Virus record (IMG/VR): IMGVR_UViG_3300027763_002674
Coordinates: 1-47,405 of that record
DNA length: 47,405 bases
Reading direction: 5' to 3' (one strand)
DNA from: a virus
In this document: piece after piece, positions 15,458 through 23,652 of the stretch
How positions within the stretch are numbered: the first letter of the stretch is position 1
Layout of the letters: each line of letters starts with the position of its first letter
Notes under the pieces: generated by a model
Seen by the model: the letters and a program-made list of their open reading frames with translations, nothing else
What the model was told of the DNA's origin: nothing
Database searches by the model: none
Position numbers and translations under genes: made by a program

Positions 15458-16696
15458 TTAGAACGAACTACAGTCAACAGAATTACTTATATATCCACCA
15501 GTATCAATTTGTATTACATAACTAGTAGAAGCATTGTATTCGTTGTACCATGAATTTGAACCATTAAACGGTGTTGTCATTCCACTATCAGTATAGAATC
15601 TTGTCACTGTAAGCCATGTTGTATTATTACCATAAATCGTTTGACTATTATCATAATAAGCACAAGCATCATATTCAGTTCCCCCTGCAGTACTTACACC
15701 ATAAGCCGTTCCTGCCGATGTAGTTGATGTTGATGTGCTAGTTGTTGAAGTTGATGTTGTTGAAGTAGTTGATGTTGAAGTACTTGTAGTTGTTGGTGCT
15801 GCAGTTGTTGATGTACTTGTAGTTGTTGTGCTTGTATATGTAATAACCGCAGAACCACCAGCGTAAGTACAAATAGGTGCCGCAGTTGTTGTTGATGTTG
15901 TTGAGGTTGTAGTTGTGGTATTAGTACAACTTACAGCCGCTGTTTTAAATGTATATACACCTGAACTATCTCTTAATACAACATAATAAATTGCATTATA
16001 TAATCCAGTAAATGAATATGAAGTTGCTCCACTTAAACTTATAGGAGTTGCTGCTATTGCATTGCCGGCCGATGAACCAATTGCAATACTTTGATAAACA
16101 CCAGTACCTCCAGTAAACGCATTAGCTAAAATAGTACCAGTACCATCGATACCAATACCAGCACAACCAGGAGTTAATGTAAAATTAACAGGAGGTATTG
16201 TTGTTGTAGTTGTTGTACTAACACCAATATAAACACAATTGCATGAAGGATATGGATTACAATTACCAACTATTGATATCGTTGCGAATGATGAAGCTGA
16301 AACTGAGTTTTGTACTGCTTGTACATCAATCTGTTTCATTCTACTATAAAGTAATTGTCTAGGACCAGGAGTACCCTCACATTCAGTCCAATCTACATAT
16401 GAAGTTTTATCTGCTGCTACTGATACTCTGTAAATATACACCGATGGTATATTACATTGAACAGGTGATTTTAAATTTATCTCACCAGTATTGAAGTTCA
16501 TTTCATACACAAATCCACCAAATTTAATGAATTCGTATCCAGTTACAGGTTGAGTAAGTGTATTATTAAAATATACTTTACAACTAATTCCCAAAGTTGC
16601 ACAATCCGAATATACTGTTTGGTCTTCCGCTGAATTTGTGGAACAAAATGTACTATCGAATGTATTAAAATATTTTACACTATGCGAATACGCCAT
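15458..16696 (-). CDS. Second mucin-like adhesin, related to 13489-15408
   Basis: This 412-residue protein has a Cys-framed module at the N-terminus (about 15-80, FNNTLTQPVTGYEF..., ending in Cys) and another at the C-terminus (about 345-409, with RFYTDSGMTTPFNGSNSWY, ending VDCSSF). Between them lie a domain with DKTSYVDWTECEG, another with TGGTGVYQSIAIGSS, and Thr/Ser linkers near 158-168, 260-275 and 285-330. Modules and linkers are shared with the downstream protein, so the two probably arose by duplication and shuffling. A virion surface role is inferred from the fibre-gene context. Confidence 0.65.
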   Translation of the reverse strand: MAYSHSVKYFNTFDSTFCSTNSAEDQTVYSDCATLGISCKVYFNNTLTQPVTGYEFIKFGGFVYEMNFNTGEINLKSPVQCNIPSVYIYRVSVAADKTSYVDWTECEGTPGPRQLLYSRMKQIDVQAVQNSVSASSFATISIVGNCNPYPSCNCVYIGVSTTTTTTIPPVNFTLTPGCAGIGIDGTGTILANAFTGGTGVYQSIAIGSSAGNAIAATPISLSGATSYSFTGLYNAIYYVVLRDSSGVYTFKTAAVSCTNTTTTTSTTSTTTAAPICTYAGGSAVITYTSTTTTSTSTTAAPTTTSTSTSTTSTTSTSTTSTSTSTTSAGTAYGVSTAGGTEYDACAYYDNSQTIYGNNTTWLTVTRFYTDSGMTTPFNGSNSWYNEYNASTSYVIQIDTGGYISNSVDCSSF

Positions 16697-16723
16697 TACT
16701 TATTGTATATTTTATCTATTACT

Positions 16724-16731
16724 AATAAGTA
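16724..16731 (-). promoter_or_regulatory. TACTTATT element upstream of the second adhesin
   Basis: On the minus strand a TATACTTATT stretch lies 27 bases before the ATG at 16696. It matches the recurrent TA(T/C)TTATA octamer at seven of eight positions. Confidence 0.25.
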
Positions 16732-16746
16732 TATATTGTTTGATTA

Positions 16747-17451
16747 TTAATATCCGAATCTCGCTTTGTAAGTTGCATGTAGGGATTGAATAGTTGATAT
16801 ATCCAATACACCATTATATACTTTAACAAACCCAATATTACCCGATTGAACTTCCGAACCAGATGAACGGCTAAACAATCTTAATTGATTGAATCCACCA
16901 CCACCAGCATTTGTTCCTGTGAAAGAATGAGTGGTTGGAGCGGTAGTTGTAGCTGTATATAATCTACCAGTATTTGTAGCAGTATCCCATGTTGCCCATC
17001 CAAAATGCCAAGCCGTATCAGCGCCACTTGATGGTAAGTTTACACTAAAGTTTGGATAGAAAGTATCTGGGTTACCATTATAAGCTCCCATCAACCAATC
17101 CTTACTTGCTTCACTTTGTGTGTTTAATAATCTACCAGCCGATGTTGCTGATAACTTATATGCCATAAATACAGTATAACTTTGCCCCGTAACATAGTTT
17201 GGTCCCCCAACGATATAATCAGTTCCAGTACTATTTGATTTGGCGAATGTTCCACCATTAGCACTATCCCAAGTAAGAGAAGAACCTGCATTGGATGTTA
17301 ATGTATAAGTTCCAGTTGCATCTGTTGATACACCATTGGTTGGGACAGCAGCAAAGTTTGCTGCATCTAAATCAAAAATTAAAGTAGGTATGAAAATACT
17401 TACTACTCTTTCTATCGCTTTCTTGTAAAGTGCTAATGGTCTGAAAAACAT
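16747..17451 (-). CDS. LamG/concanavalin-A-like lectin-domain protein
   Basis: This 234-residue protein has a short amphipathic N-terminus (MFFRPLALYKKAIERVVSIF), then IPTLIFDLDAANF, which typically opens LamG/ConA-like jelly-roll domains in Bacteroidetes phage fibres. SYTVFMAYKLS, AWHFGWATWDTATNTGRLY and GNIGFVKVYNGVLD follow as the expected strands. Such domains bind carbohydrate. The gene sits two bases downstream of the long fibre gene and is probably an adhesin or fibre-tip protein of the same appendage. Confidence 0.7.
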   Translation of the reverse strand: MFFRPLALYKKAIERVVSIFIPTLIFDLDAANFAAVPTNGVSTDATGTYTLTSNAGSSLTWDSANGGTFAKSNSTGTDYIVGGPNYVTGQSYTVFMAYKLSATSAGRLLNTQSEASKDWLMGAYNGNPDTFYPNFSVNLPSSGADTAWHFGWATWDTATNTGRLYTATTTAPTTHSFTGTNAGGGGFNQLRLFSRSSGSEVQSGNIGFVKVYNGVLDISTIQSLHATYKARFGY

Positions 17452-17452
17452 A

Positions 17453-20400
17453 TTATATCATTTGGTTTACTGCTACTAAATAAAGATTGGATGAATCAAA
17501 TGATACAAATGATAAGATATCTTTCTTTCCACTTCCCGATGTTGGTAAGTAGAATGAACCAGATGGTTGTCTTACATTTGTACTAAACGATGCCGTTGAA
17601 TTTGTACCAGTTGTTACTAATACGTTTACCGATTGTCCCTCTCTTAAATTACTAGCAGATATGTGAGTTGTTACACTACTACCCAATTGTACCATAAAGA
17701 AGTTTGCTGCCGTAAAATCTAAAGATGCCGTATTTGATGCTACTGATTGTGATGTTGTATTAGCATATACCGAACCACTTATAAACATTGAACCACTCAC
17801 ACTCAATGAACCAGTAATCGTTTGATTGCCAATAAAAATATTAGAACCAGTTGTTGCGTATGAACCGGTCTTTAAGTTAAGTGATGCCGTATATGCTTCA
17901 ATTCCATTTACCTCATTTCTTAATGAACCAGTAAATGTATTTAATGATGCCGTTGTTTGTAATATTCTTGCTACAACACTATCGTTAGAACCAGTGTATG
18001 TATTTAAAGATGCCGTTGTTTGTTGTAATGATGCTGGCATTATAGAATCAAGAGAACCATCTCCTTTTAGAAACTGATAACCCGTTCCACCTTGCGTAAT
18101 AAATTTATCAGCGTTTATGTATTGGAAATAATCAATTGCGTTAAGAGGACCACCAGTTCCCGATAAAGATACTAGGGTTGAATTTGGTTTATCATATACA
18201 ACATCGATAATTGAATAGAAGCCTGAAAGACTTACTCTAGCAACAGCCAATCCAGTATTATCAAGAATATTTAAATTAGATAATGTAACAACCGAACTTG
18301 CGCTTGTAGTAATTGCGTTTCCAGTAGGAGTAGATGAAAATAATAAAGTATTAGATAGTGCTAAATTACCAGCAGTTACCGTAGCAACATAAACTTGTGG
18401 AGAATTTCTTACTATTACAACAGCCGAAGCGTTATTTACAACAAGACCCCATAATGTAGTAGAATTAAATACTACCGCAGGTGCTGCTCCACTAATCGTT
18501 ACCCCACTAGTACATTGGAAAGAACAACCCGTAGTTTCTAAGTAACCGGTATTAGTAACCGTCATTTGAGTGTCTACTGTTGTGTTATTGATATATACAG
18601 CCGCCGTAGTGTTTACAACTAAATTAGTCATTTTTATACCAGAAACACGACACGCTGCGTTTATTGTTAGAGTTCCAGCAATTGCCGTATTAGCTCCCAA
18701 TAATCCTAAAGCGAATATATAAGTGTTTGTGGTGGATATGGTTGGATTTTCTGTATAAGTTCCAGGGTGTAAAATAATCGTTCTTCTATCAGTTACACCA
18801 AAATTTGCAGCAACTATTTGTAAAGCCTTTGTAATAGTTGCAACAGGAGTAAGTAAATCACCATTACCAGTTGTATCGTTTCCGTCTACTTGGCTAACGT
18901 GGATTTCATAATCATACCCAGTAAATATTTGAGTTGATGAAGATACTATTGTTGCTGCTTTCAAAGATGCGGTATAAGCTTCAATACCACCAATTTCAGC
19001 TCTCAATGATGATGTTACAATTGCTAACGTACCATCTTTACCTATTTGAGAACCAGTAAATGCGTTCAACTCTACAGTTCCCTGAGCTACTCCTTTTATG
19101 AATAGAGTATCGTTAATATGAACTGAACCAGTAAACTCATGCTTATCTGATGATTGGTCACCTATTATATTAGACCCAGTTACAAATAATACCGATGAAG
19201 TTATAAATTCAGTATAAATTCTAGATGCTGTCAATTCACCAATTATTCTTACGTTATTTCCATTTACAACAATTGCTGATTTTAATGATGCTGTATATGC
19301 TTCAATACCACCAATCTCCGCTCTCATAGAACCAGTCACTATTGATAATGTAGTGTTCATCGATTGTTGAGAACCAGTTTGTGTATTTAAAGATTGTGTT
19401 GTAAAGTTTACCGAAGCGGTGAATGTTGATATTGTATTAGTTTGTCCAATTACAGAACCAGTAAATGCGTTTAATGCCCCAGTTACAAAGTGAATAGAAC
19501 CAGTTACCAATGATATTTGTCTATTTACTAAATCTTGTGAAGATGATTGAGTATTCATAGAACCAGTTGTAGAACTGATTCGCAAAAACACAGAATCAAA
19601 TGAAGATGTAGTTGTATTGATAGAACCAGTAGTTGAACTGATTTGTCTATTAACCAAATCCTGCGAACTACTTTGATTATTAATTGAACCAGTTGTAGAA
19701 CTGATTCTCAAAAACACAGAATCAAATGAAGATGTAGTTGTATTGATAGAACCAGTAGTTGAACTAATTCTTAAAAATACAGAATCAAAAGATGAAGTTG
19801 TTGTGTTAATTGCTCCAGTTACAGAACTAATACCTCTAAATACTAAATCAAAAGAAGATGTAGTTGTATTTATTGAACCAGTTGTAGAACTGATTTGTCT
19901 ATTAACCAAATCCTGCGATGAACTTTGTGTATTCATAGCTCCTGTCACAGAACTAATACCTAAAAATACAGAATTAAACGAAGATGTAGTTGTATTGATA
20001 GAACCAGTAGTTGAACTAATTCTTAAAAATACAGAATCAAATGAAGATGTAGTTGTATTTATTGAACCAGTTACTGAACTTATTCCTCTATTAACCAAGT
20101 CTTGTGAACTACTTTGGGTATTAATAGAACCAGTAACAGAACTAATACCTCTATTAACTAAGTCTTGAGATGCAGTTTGTGCGTTCAATTGCCCAGCTCC
20201 AATAGCAGAACCATTTAATATTATTGAACCAGTAAAAGTATGAGTATCATCACCACTGTTACCAAATTGACTAGAACCACTTTCAAATAGAATAGATGCA
20301 GATGTTACCTCAGTATGAAATTCTTGTGCAGTAAGCTTACCAGCAACTACCAAATTACCACCAATTGAGGTATTTCCAGTAATTGTTTGACTTCCTATGA

Positions 20401-20560
20401 ATGTATTAGAACCGGTTGTTGCACTAAATTGAGATGTAAATAAACTCAATCTTTCAACGCTCATTTGAATTGTTGTACCATCGTGAACAATTGGTACAAC
20501 CACTGTAGAACCTGAAATAGTTTGTATTAGAGGTAATTGGGATATCTTCTTATCTGCCAT
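17453..20560 (-). CDS. Long tail-fibre/spike protein with 21-residue repeats and beta-helix
   Basis: In this 1035-residue protein the N-terminus (MADKKISQLP, then STVVVPIVHDGTT) looks like a virion attachment domain. Residues 125-355 are eleven tandem 21-residue repeats of two kinds, one with TTTSSFDSVFLR and one with QSSSQDLVNR, each followed by ISSTTGS. Related Ser/Thr/Gly heptad-like segments continue to about 540. Residues about 550-820 (VSQVDGNDTTGNG, TIILHPGTYTENP) form a right-handed beta-helix of the pectate-lyase type common in tail spikes. The C-terminus is a beta-rich domain after LREGQSVNVLVTTG. Enzymatic activity cannot be judged. Confidence 0.8.
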   Translation of the reverse strand: MADKKISQLPLIQTISGSTVVVPIVHDGTTIQMSVERLSLFTSQFSATTGSNTFIGSQTITGNTSIGGNLVVAGKLTAQEFHTEVTSASILFESGSSQFGNSGDDTHTFTGSIILNGSAIGAGQLNAQTASQDLVNRGISSVTGSINTQSSSQDLVNRGISSVTGSINTTTSSFDSVFLRISSTTGSINTTTSSFNSVFLGISSVTGAMNTQSSSQDLVNRQISSTTGSINTTTSSFDLVFRGISSVTGAINTTTSSFDSVFLRISSTTGSINTTTSSFDSVFLRISSTTGSINNQSSSQDLVNRQISSTTGSINTTTSSFDSVFLRISSTTGSMNTQSSSQDLVNRQISLVTGSIHFVTGALNAFTGSVIGQTNTISTFTASVNFTTQSLNTQTGSQQSMNTTLSIVTGSMRAEIGGIEAYTASLKSAIVVNGNNVRIIGELTASRIYTEFITSSVLFVTGSNIIGDQSSDKHEFTGSVHINDTLFIKGVAQGTVELNAFTGSQIGKDGTLAIVTSSLRAEIGGIEAYTASLKAATIVSSSTQIFTGYDYEIHVSQVDGNDTTGNGDLLTPVATITKALQIVAANFGVTDRRTIILHPGTYTENPTISTTNTYIFALGLLGANTAIAGTLTINAACRVSGIKMTNLVVNTTAAVYINNTTVDTQMTVTNTGYLETTGCSFQCTSGVTISGAAPAVVFNSTTLWGLVVNNASAVVIVRNSPQVYVATVTAGNLALSNTLLFSSTPTGNAITTSASSVVTLSNLNILDNTGLAVARVSLSGFYSIIDVVYDKPNSTLVSLSGTGGPLNAIDYFQYINADKFITQGGTGYQFLKGDGSLDSIMPASLQQTTASLNTYTGSNDSVVARILQTTASLNTFTGSLRNEVNGIEAYTASLNLKTGSYATTGSNIFIGNQTITGSLSVSGSMFISGSVYANTTSQSVASNTASLDFTAANFFMVQLGSSVTTHISASNLREGQSVNVLVTTGTNSTASFSTNVRQPSGSFYLPTSGSGKKDILSFVSFDSSNLYLVAVNQMI
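19496..20188 (-). repeat. Eleven tandem 63-bp repeats inside the fibre gene
   Basis: The span is exactly 693 bases, which is 11 x 63. Units encode either NTTTSSFDSVFLRISSTTGS-type or NTQSSSQDLVNRGISSVTGS-type sequences. The mix of near-identical neighbours and two alternating kinds suggests repeated unequal recombination. Most units keep clean reading frame and length, so the array can expand or contract without a frameshift. Confidence 0.9.
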
Positions 20561-20598
20561 TTTTCAATATTATTTTCGTAAATTTTCTATTTAACTCT

Positions 20599-20606
20599 TA
20601 TAAATA
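20599..20606 (-). promoter_or_regulatory. TATTTATA element upstream of the long fibre gene
   Basis: On the minus strand GAATATTTATAAGAG lies about 38 bases before the ATG at 20560, in a 74-base AT-rich gap. It shares the TATTTATA octamer with several other gene starts. Confidence 0.35.
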
Positions 20607-20634
20607 TTCAAAAAATGAAATAAACTATACCTAA

Positions 20635-21183
20635 CTACTTTGGTCTTCCGTATAATCTCTTTGTGATTCTTTTATCCACCTTAGATAGTGAACGAGTGTA
20701 GTATCCATCACCTACAAATTGTACCTTTTTATCAGGTCCAACGATGTTTTGTATCTTTTCTTCATCTGTCACCACAGGCGCCCCAGATGATTTCATAATA
20801 TCTTCCATTTTCAAACTAGCTTCTAAAAACCATCCGCTTGTTTTACACAATTGGATAACCTTCTTAACTACATCTGATTTTGCCGATTTCTTATTGTTAG
20901 TACCCAGTAGGGCTATTTTGTTACCAAATTTGGTTTGCTTATATACAATGAATGCATCTGGGATATGGTCGGAATCTACATCTTTAAGTGCAGTTGCTTT
21001 GTATTTACTCTGCATTTCTCTCCAGCTATTTGCCGATAAATCCATCCCAGCGTTCAAATAGGTAGTGATATACATCTGCCATATTCCTTTCATACCGTCA
21101 TCATCTATCTTATTCAAATCCAAATCAATCCACTTATCAGATGGGATTTCCAATTCGGTTAATATATTGGAAAGACTTATCAT
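20635..21183 (-). CDS. Hypothetical protein with LxE leader and calcium-loop-like motif
   Basis: I can give no firm family for this 182-residue protein. It starts MISLSNILTE, a 10-residue leader ending in an LxE motif as in the two genes upstream. Residues about 40-70 contain a WREMQSKYKATALK segment followed by DVDSDHIPDAFIVYK, with a D-x-D-x-D-x-IPD acidic loop. FGNKIALLGTN, a GWFLEASLKMEDIM helix and YYTRSLSKVDKRITKRLYG follow. The layout is reminiscent of proteins seen near head and structural genes of T4-like marine phages. It overlaps the preceding small gene by ATGA. Confidence 0.6.
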   Translation of the reverse strand: MISLSNILTELEIPSDKWIDLDLNKIDDDGMKGIWQMYITTYLNAGMDLSANSWREMQSKYKATALKDVDSDHIPDAFIVYKQTKFGNKIALLGTNNKKSAKSDVVKKVIQLCKTSGWFLEASLKMEDIMKSSGAPVVTDEEKIQNIVGPDKKVQFVGDGYYTRSLSKVDKRITKRLYGRPK

Positions 21184-21347
21184 CTTGGTTCGTAGGTTTT
21201 TATTTTCTTTTCTAATTGAGTAAGCAATTTCATAATTTCAGGCTCCTTTGAGTGATTTACCTTTAATTGCCAAATAGCTTTTAATGATTCTCTTTGAGTT
21301 TGTGCGTGCATTTGGGCTTCACTTAATATATCCTTTAAACGTATCAT
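21180..21347 (-). CDS. Small protein (55 aa) with LxE leader
   Basis: A 56-codon frame from the ATG at 21347 to the TGA at 21180 exactly fills the gap between its neighbours. It starts as TAATG on the stop of the HAD gene and ends as ATGA on the start of the next gene, strong evidence of a real coupled gene. The product begins MIRLKDILSEAQMHA and is helical and charged, ending EKKIKTYEPR. The first ten residues end in LSE, like the T4-type capsid-targeting peptide. Function unknown. Confidence 0.75.
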   Translation of the reverse strand: MIRLKDILSEAQMHAQTQRESLKAIWQLKVNHSKEPEIMKLLTQLEKKIKTYEPR

Positions 21348-21877
21348 TAGAAATGCTTTACTTGTTGAATCTTTTGTTTAACATTTGGATAATCTCTCAA
21401 TCTTTTTCTAACTGCCATTATATTCTTTTCTGAATCATCTACGAAAAAAACATCATCATACCCTTCTTTAACTCTATCCTCAATCCAATCTGCTTTCTTT
21501 TCAGGGTTATTGTCACCCAATGCTATTACTTTAACACCATTTATTCCCAAATCCTTAATGAATTGAGATACGGGTCTTTCAGCTGCTCTAGCGGTTAGGA
21601 TATAAACTTCTCTACTACCACCACTACTAACCATTCTTCTCAACAATTCAACATATCCTTTTATAAGTTCCGGTCTTGTCACTTGCTGAAAATCTTTGAA
21701 ATCAAATTCATCCCCATCTCTAGTATCATACTTTGCGTATTGACCGGGTGATAGTTTTGTTTTCATTCCGTTTTTATGGGTAACATATATGAATGAATTG
21801 GTTTTGACAAGTGTATCATCAAAATCAAAAATTCTTAATTTTTTATCTTCCGTAAACAATGTTCTTGCTAATGGCAT
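21347..21877 (-). CDS. HAD-superfamily phosphatase with short leader
   Basis: In this 176-residue protein, IFDFDDTLVK at about 17-26 holds the nucleophile Asp of HAD motif I. ILTARA near 98-103 is motif II and FFVDDSEKN near 149-157 is motif IV; a Lys lies between them in NNPEKKADW. The small helical cap suggests a nucleotidase or polynucleotide-3'-phosphatase-like enzyme. The N-terminus MPLARTLFTE precedes the catalytic domain and ends in a xTE motif, similar in length to the leaders of the next two genes. Substrate unknown. Confidence 0.75.
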   Translation of the reverse strand: MPLARTLFTEDKKLRIFDFDDTLVKTNSFIYVTHKNGMKTKLSPGQYAKYDTRDGDEFDFKDFQQVTRPELIKGYVELLRRMVSSGGSREVYILTARAAERPVSQFIKDLGINGVKVIALGDNNPEKKADWIEDRVKEGYDDVFFVDDSEKNIMAVRKRLRDYPNVKQKIQQVKHF

Positions 21878-21878
21878 C

Positions 21879-22193
21879 CTATCCGTTTATTTGCTTCTTA
21901 GTCTTTGGGAGTGCTTTCTCTAACTTATCATTCTCTTTGGTAAGGTATTCAACTTTAACACTCAATGCTGCCACTTCTTTGGTAAGGTTTAATACCATCA
22001 TACGAAGTTCATCCTTTTCTTTACCAGCTGCTTCCAACAATCCTTCTAATTTAGAGATACGGTCTTTACAATCGTGTCTGATAAATTCCTCATCCTTTTC
22101 TTTATTGATAGCTCTCTTTTCGTAATATCTCCAAGCCCCCGTTCCACCTAATACGGTGATAGCTGTGATTATTACTGAATACATATTTTCCAT
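21879..22193 (-). CDS. Single-pass membrane protein with coiled coil
   Basis: The start is placed at the ATG at 22193; a TTG three codons upstream would overlap the previous gene. About 104 residues: an N-terminal transmembrane helix (MYSVIITAITVLGGTGAW), then about 75 residues of Lys/Glu-rich heptad coiled coil (ISKLEGLLEAAGKEKDEL, VAALSVKVEYLTKENDKLEKAL). The N-in anchor with a long helix resembles inner-membrane spanins or small membrane scaffolds. No lysis genes lie nearby, so a spanin role is only one option. Confidence 0.6.
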   Translation of the reverse strand: MENMYSVIITAITVLGGTGAWRYYEKRAINKEKDEEFIRHDCKDRISKLEGLLEAAGKEKDELRMMVLNLTKEVAALSVKVEYLTKENDKLEKALPKTKKQING

Positions 22194-22195
22194 AC

Positions 22196-22723
22196 TTAAC
22201 AAATTTTACACTCCTTTATTGGTTCTTCTTCCGTTTGAGGTAACGCTGCAGCCACATGCTCTACACCTTTTTTGTCAACGTATTCTTTTTTAATACTATA
22301 ATCTTTCTTTATATTAGAAAGTGTTTGTAATGCATTTTTTAATCTATCTTGAAATAATTTCTTTTGTTCAGGTGATTTAGTTGCAGATAATTTATCTTTT
22401 AATCCTTTGATTCTATTATTGAGATTTTGTATTCTTTCTCCAGTTGGAACTGTTTCTTCATCTACTGATTCTAATTTCAACTTAAAATGGTCCATTACAT
22501 CCCAAATATCATTATAACCCATATCACCCAAGTCATCTAATATTTGATTTCTATTTGCATTTGTTTTACCAGACACAAATATAGATATTGCTTTTTTAGT
22601 GCTATATGTTCCCTTATCGTAGAATTTCATTATTTCCTTTACATGAATATCGTTTCTAGACATTTCATTGAGGAATTGTTCTCTAATTACGGAACGGATT
22701 ATTTCTTTAAGTTGCTTTTCCAT
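22196..22723 (-). CDS. Hypothetical coiled-coil protein with amphipathic leader
   Basis: I do not recognise this 175-residue protein. It starts with an amphipathic helix EKQLKEIIRSVIREQFLNEMS, whose LNE followed by Met could be a T4-like prohead-protease site, then a small helical domain with KAISIFVSGKTNANRNQIL. A coiled coil occupies about 95-145 (IQNLNNRIKGLKDKLS), and the C-terminus has a CKIC pair. It is the first of five closely spaced small genes and follows a TATTTATA element. A head-internal or scaffold-associated role is a guess. Confidence 0.55.
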   Translation of the reverse strand: MEKQLKEIIRSVIREQFLNEMSRNDIHVKEIMKFYDKGTYSTKKAISIFVSGKTNANRNQILDDLGDMGYNDIWDVMDHFKLKLESVDEETVPTGERIQNLNNRIKGLKDKLSATKSPEQKKLFQDRLKNALQTLSNIKKDYSIKKEYVDKKGVEHVAAALPQTEEEPIKECKIC

Positions 22724-22740
22724 TTTATTTCTTTAATATG

Positions 22741-22748
22741 TATAAATA
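22741..22748 (-). promoter_or_regulatory. TATTTATA element upstream of the small-gene cluster
   Basis: On the minus strand TTTATATTTATACATA lies 17 bases before the ATG at 22723. It shares the octamer with elements at 6812, 20599, 33780 and 38346. Confidence 0.35.
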
Positions 22749-22755
22749 TAAAGAT

Positions 22756-23652
22756 TTACGGATTCGATTTCTTTTCTATTAATTTTTGTGCAAAAGTTTT
22801 GATTTCGGATTGACCTAAATTAAATGCAGCATCATAAAATTCTTTCTTTTTATCAATTGGTTTGATTTTATCTGAAAATGATGGAGTTCTGTTTATGTAA
22901 TCTTCTGTTATATATACGCCATCTAATACAAATTGTTTAATATCATAACCAAGTTTAATCGCAACCTTACCTGCTTCCATTCCATATGTATCTTCTGGTC
23001 CATATCCACCAAATGATTCAGGTATCCCTACCAATTCCCAAAACGATTTAGAATATAGTGTATGCATTCCACATCCAAATTTAATTGTTGATATTTGTCT
23101 TGCGTTCACTTTACCTATTGGTTGTGTTAGTGCACCCATCATTACATCTTTGTCATCCATAGCTGTACCATATGGTTTATTAATGTAGTCATAATGACAT
23201 AACATATCCCAACTAACATCCCACCATTTTGGAAGCGATGGTGATAATAGATATATATCATTTAATTGATATGATGTATTTAATTGATACTTTAACATAT
23301 GTTCGTGAAATAAAATATCGGTATCACAAAATATAAATTGGTCATAATCTAATTTAATAGATTCTCTCTTTTGTTGAGTAGTTCCCCAACAAGATGTATC
23401 TAATACAATTTCATTTATATTTTTAATTCCATTAAATAGAATACCAAATCTGGCAACAAAATATCCTTGCTTAAGTTCACTTGCTTCCCAATCAGTTAAT
23501 TGTGGATTTAAGTTTAGAGTTGCCTTTATAGTAACATCATCGTTTGAATCTAAATGAGATAATGCTCTATGCATCTGAATCATTAATCTTTCAAACATTT
23601 CAATTTCTGATGGCATAACGTGTATGCAAATAAGTGTTCTTTTTTTAGCCAT
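22756..23652 (-). CDS. GT-A-type glycosyltransferase-like protein
   Basis: This 298-residue protein has a QFIFCDTDILF strand with a D-x-D type metal site near residues 105-112 and ESFGGYGPEDTYGMEAG near 218-234. The latter resembles the G-x-x-x-E-D acceptor loop of galactosyltransferase-type GT-A enzymes. No transmembrane segment. It shares one base with the end of the GT2 gene upstream and is the last gene of the central glycan block before the small-gene cluster. Confidence 0.7.
   Translation of the reverse strand: MAKKRTLICIHVMPSEIEMFERLMIQMHRALSHLDSNDDVTIKATLNLNPQLTDWEASELKQGYFVARFGILFNGIKNINEIVLDTSCWGTTQQKRESIKLDYDQFIFCDTDILFHEHMLKYQLNTSYQLNDIYLLSPSLPKWWDVSWDMLCHYDYINKPYGTAMDDKDVMMGALTQPIGKVNARQISTIKFGCGMHTLYSKSFWELVGIPESFGGYGPEDTYGMEAGKVAIKLGYDIKQFVLDGVYITEDYINRTPSFSDKIKPIDKKKEFYDAAFNLGQSEIKTFAQKLIEKKSNP

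Noticed and set aside
13489-16696. Repeats in the adhesin genes considered as a CRISPR array or microsatellite locus
   Set aside because: There is no constant repeat with unique spacers, and the reading frame encodes ordered modules and linkers.
19743-20168. 141-residue plus-strand frame across the fibre repeats
   Set aside because: It arises because the 63-bp repeats have no stops on the opposite strand; every other supported gene is on the minus strand.
21879-22193. Spanin assignment for the membrane coiled-coil protein
   Set aside because: The topology fits, but there is no holin, endolysin or outer spanin nearby, and many phage membrane proteins look alike.
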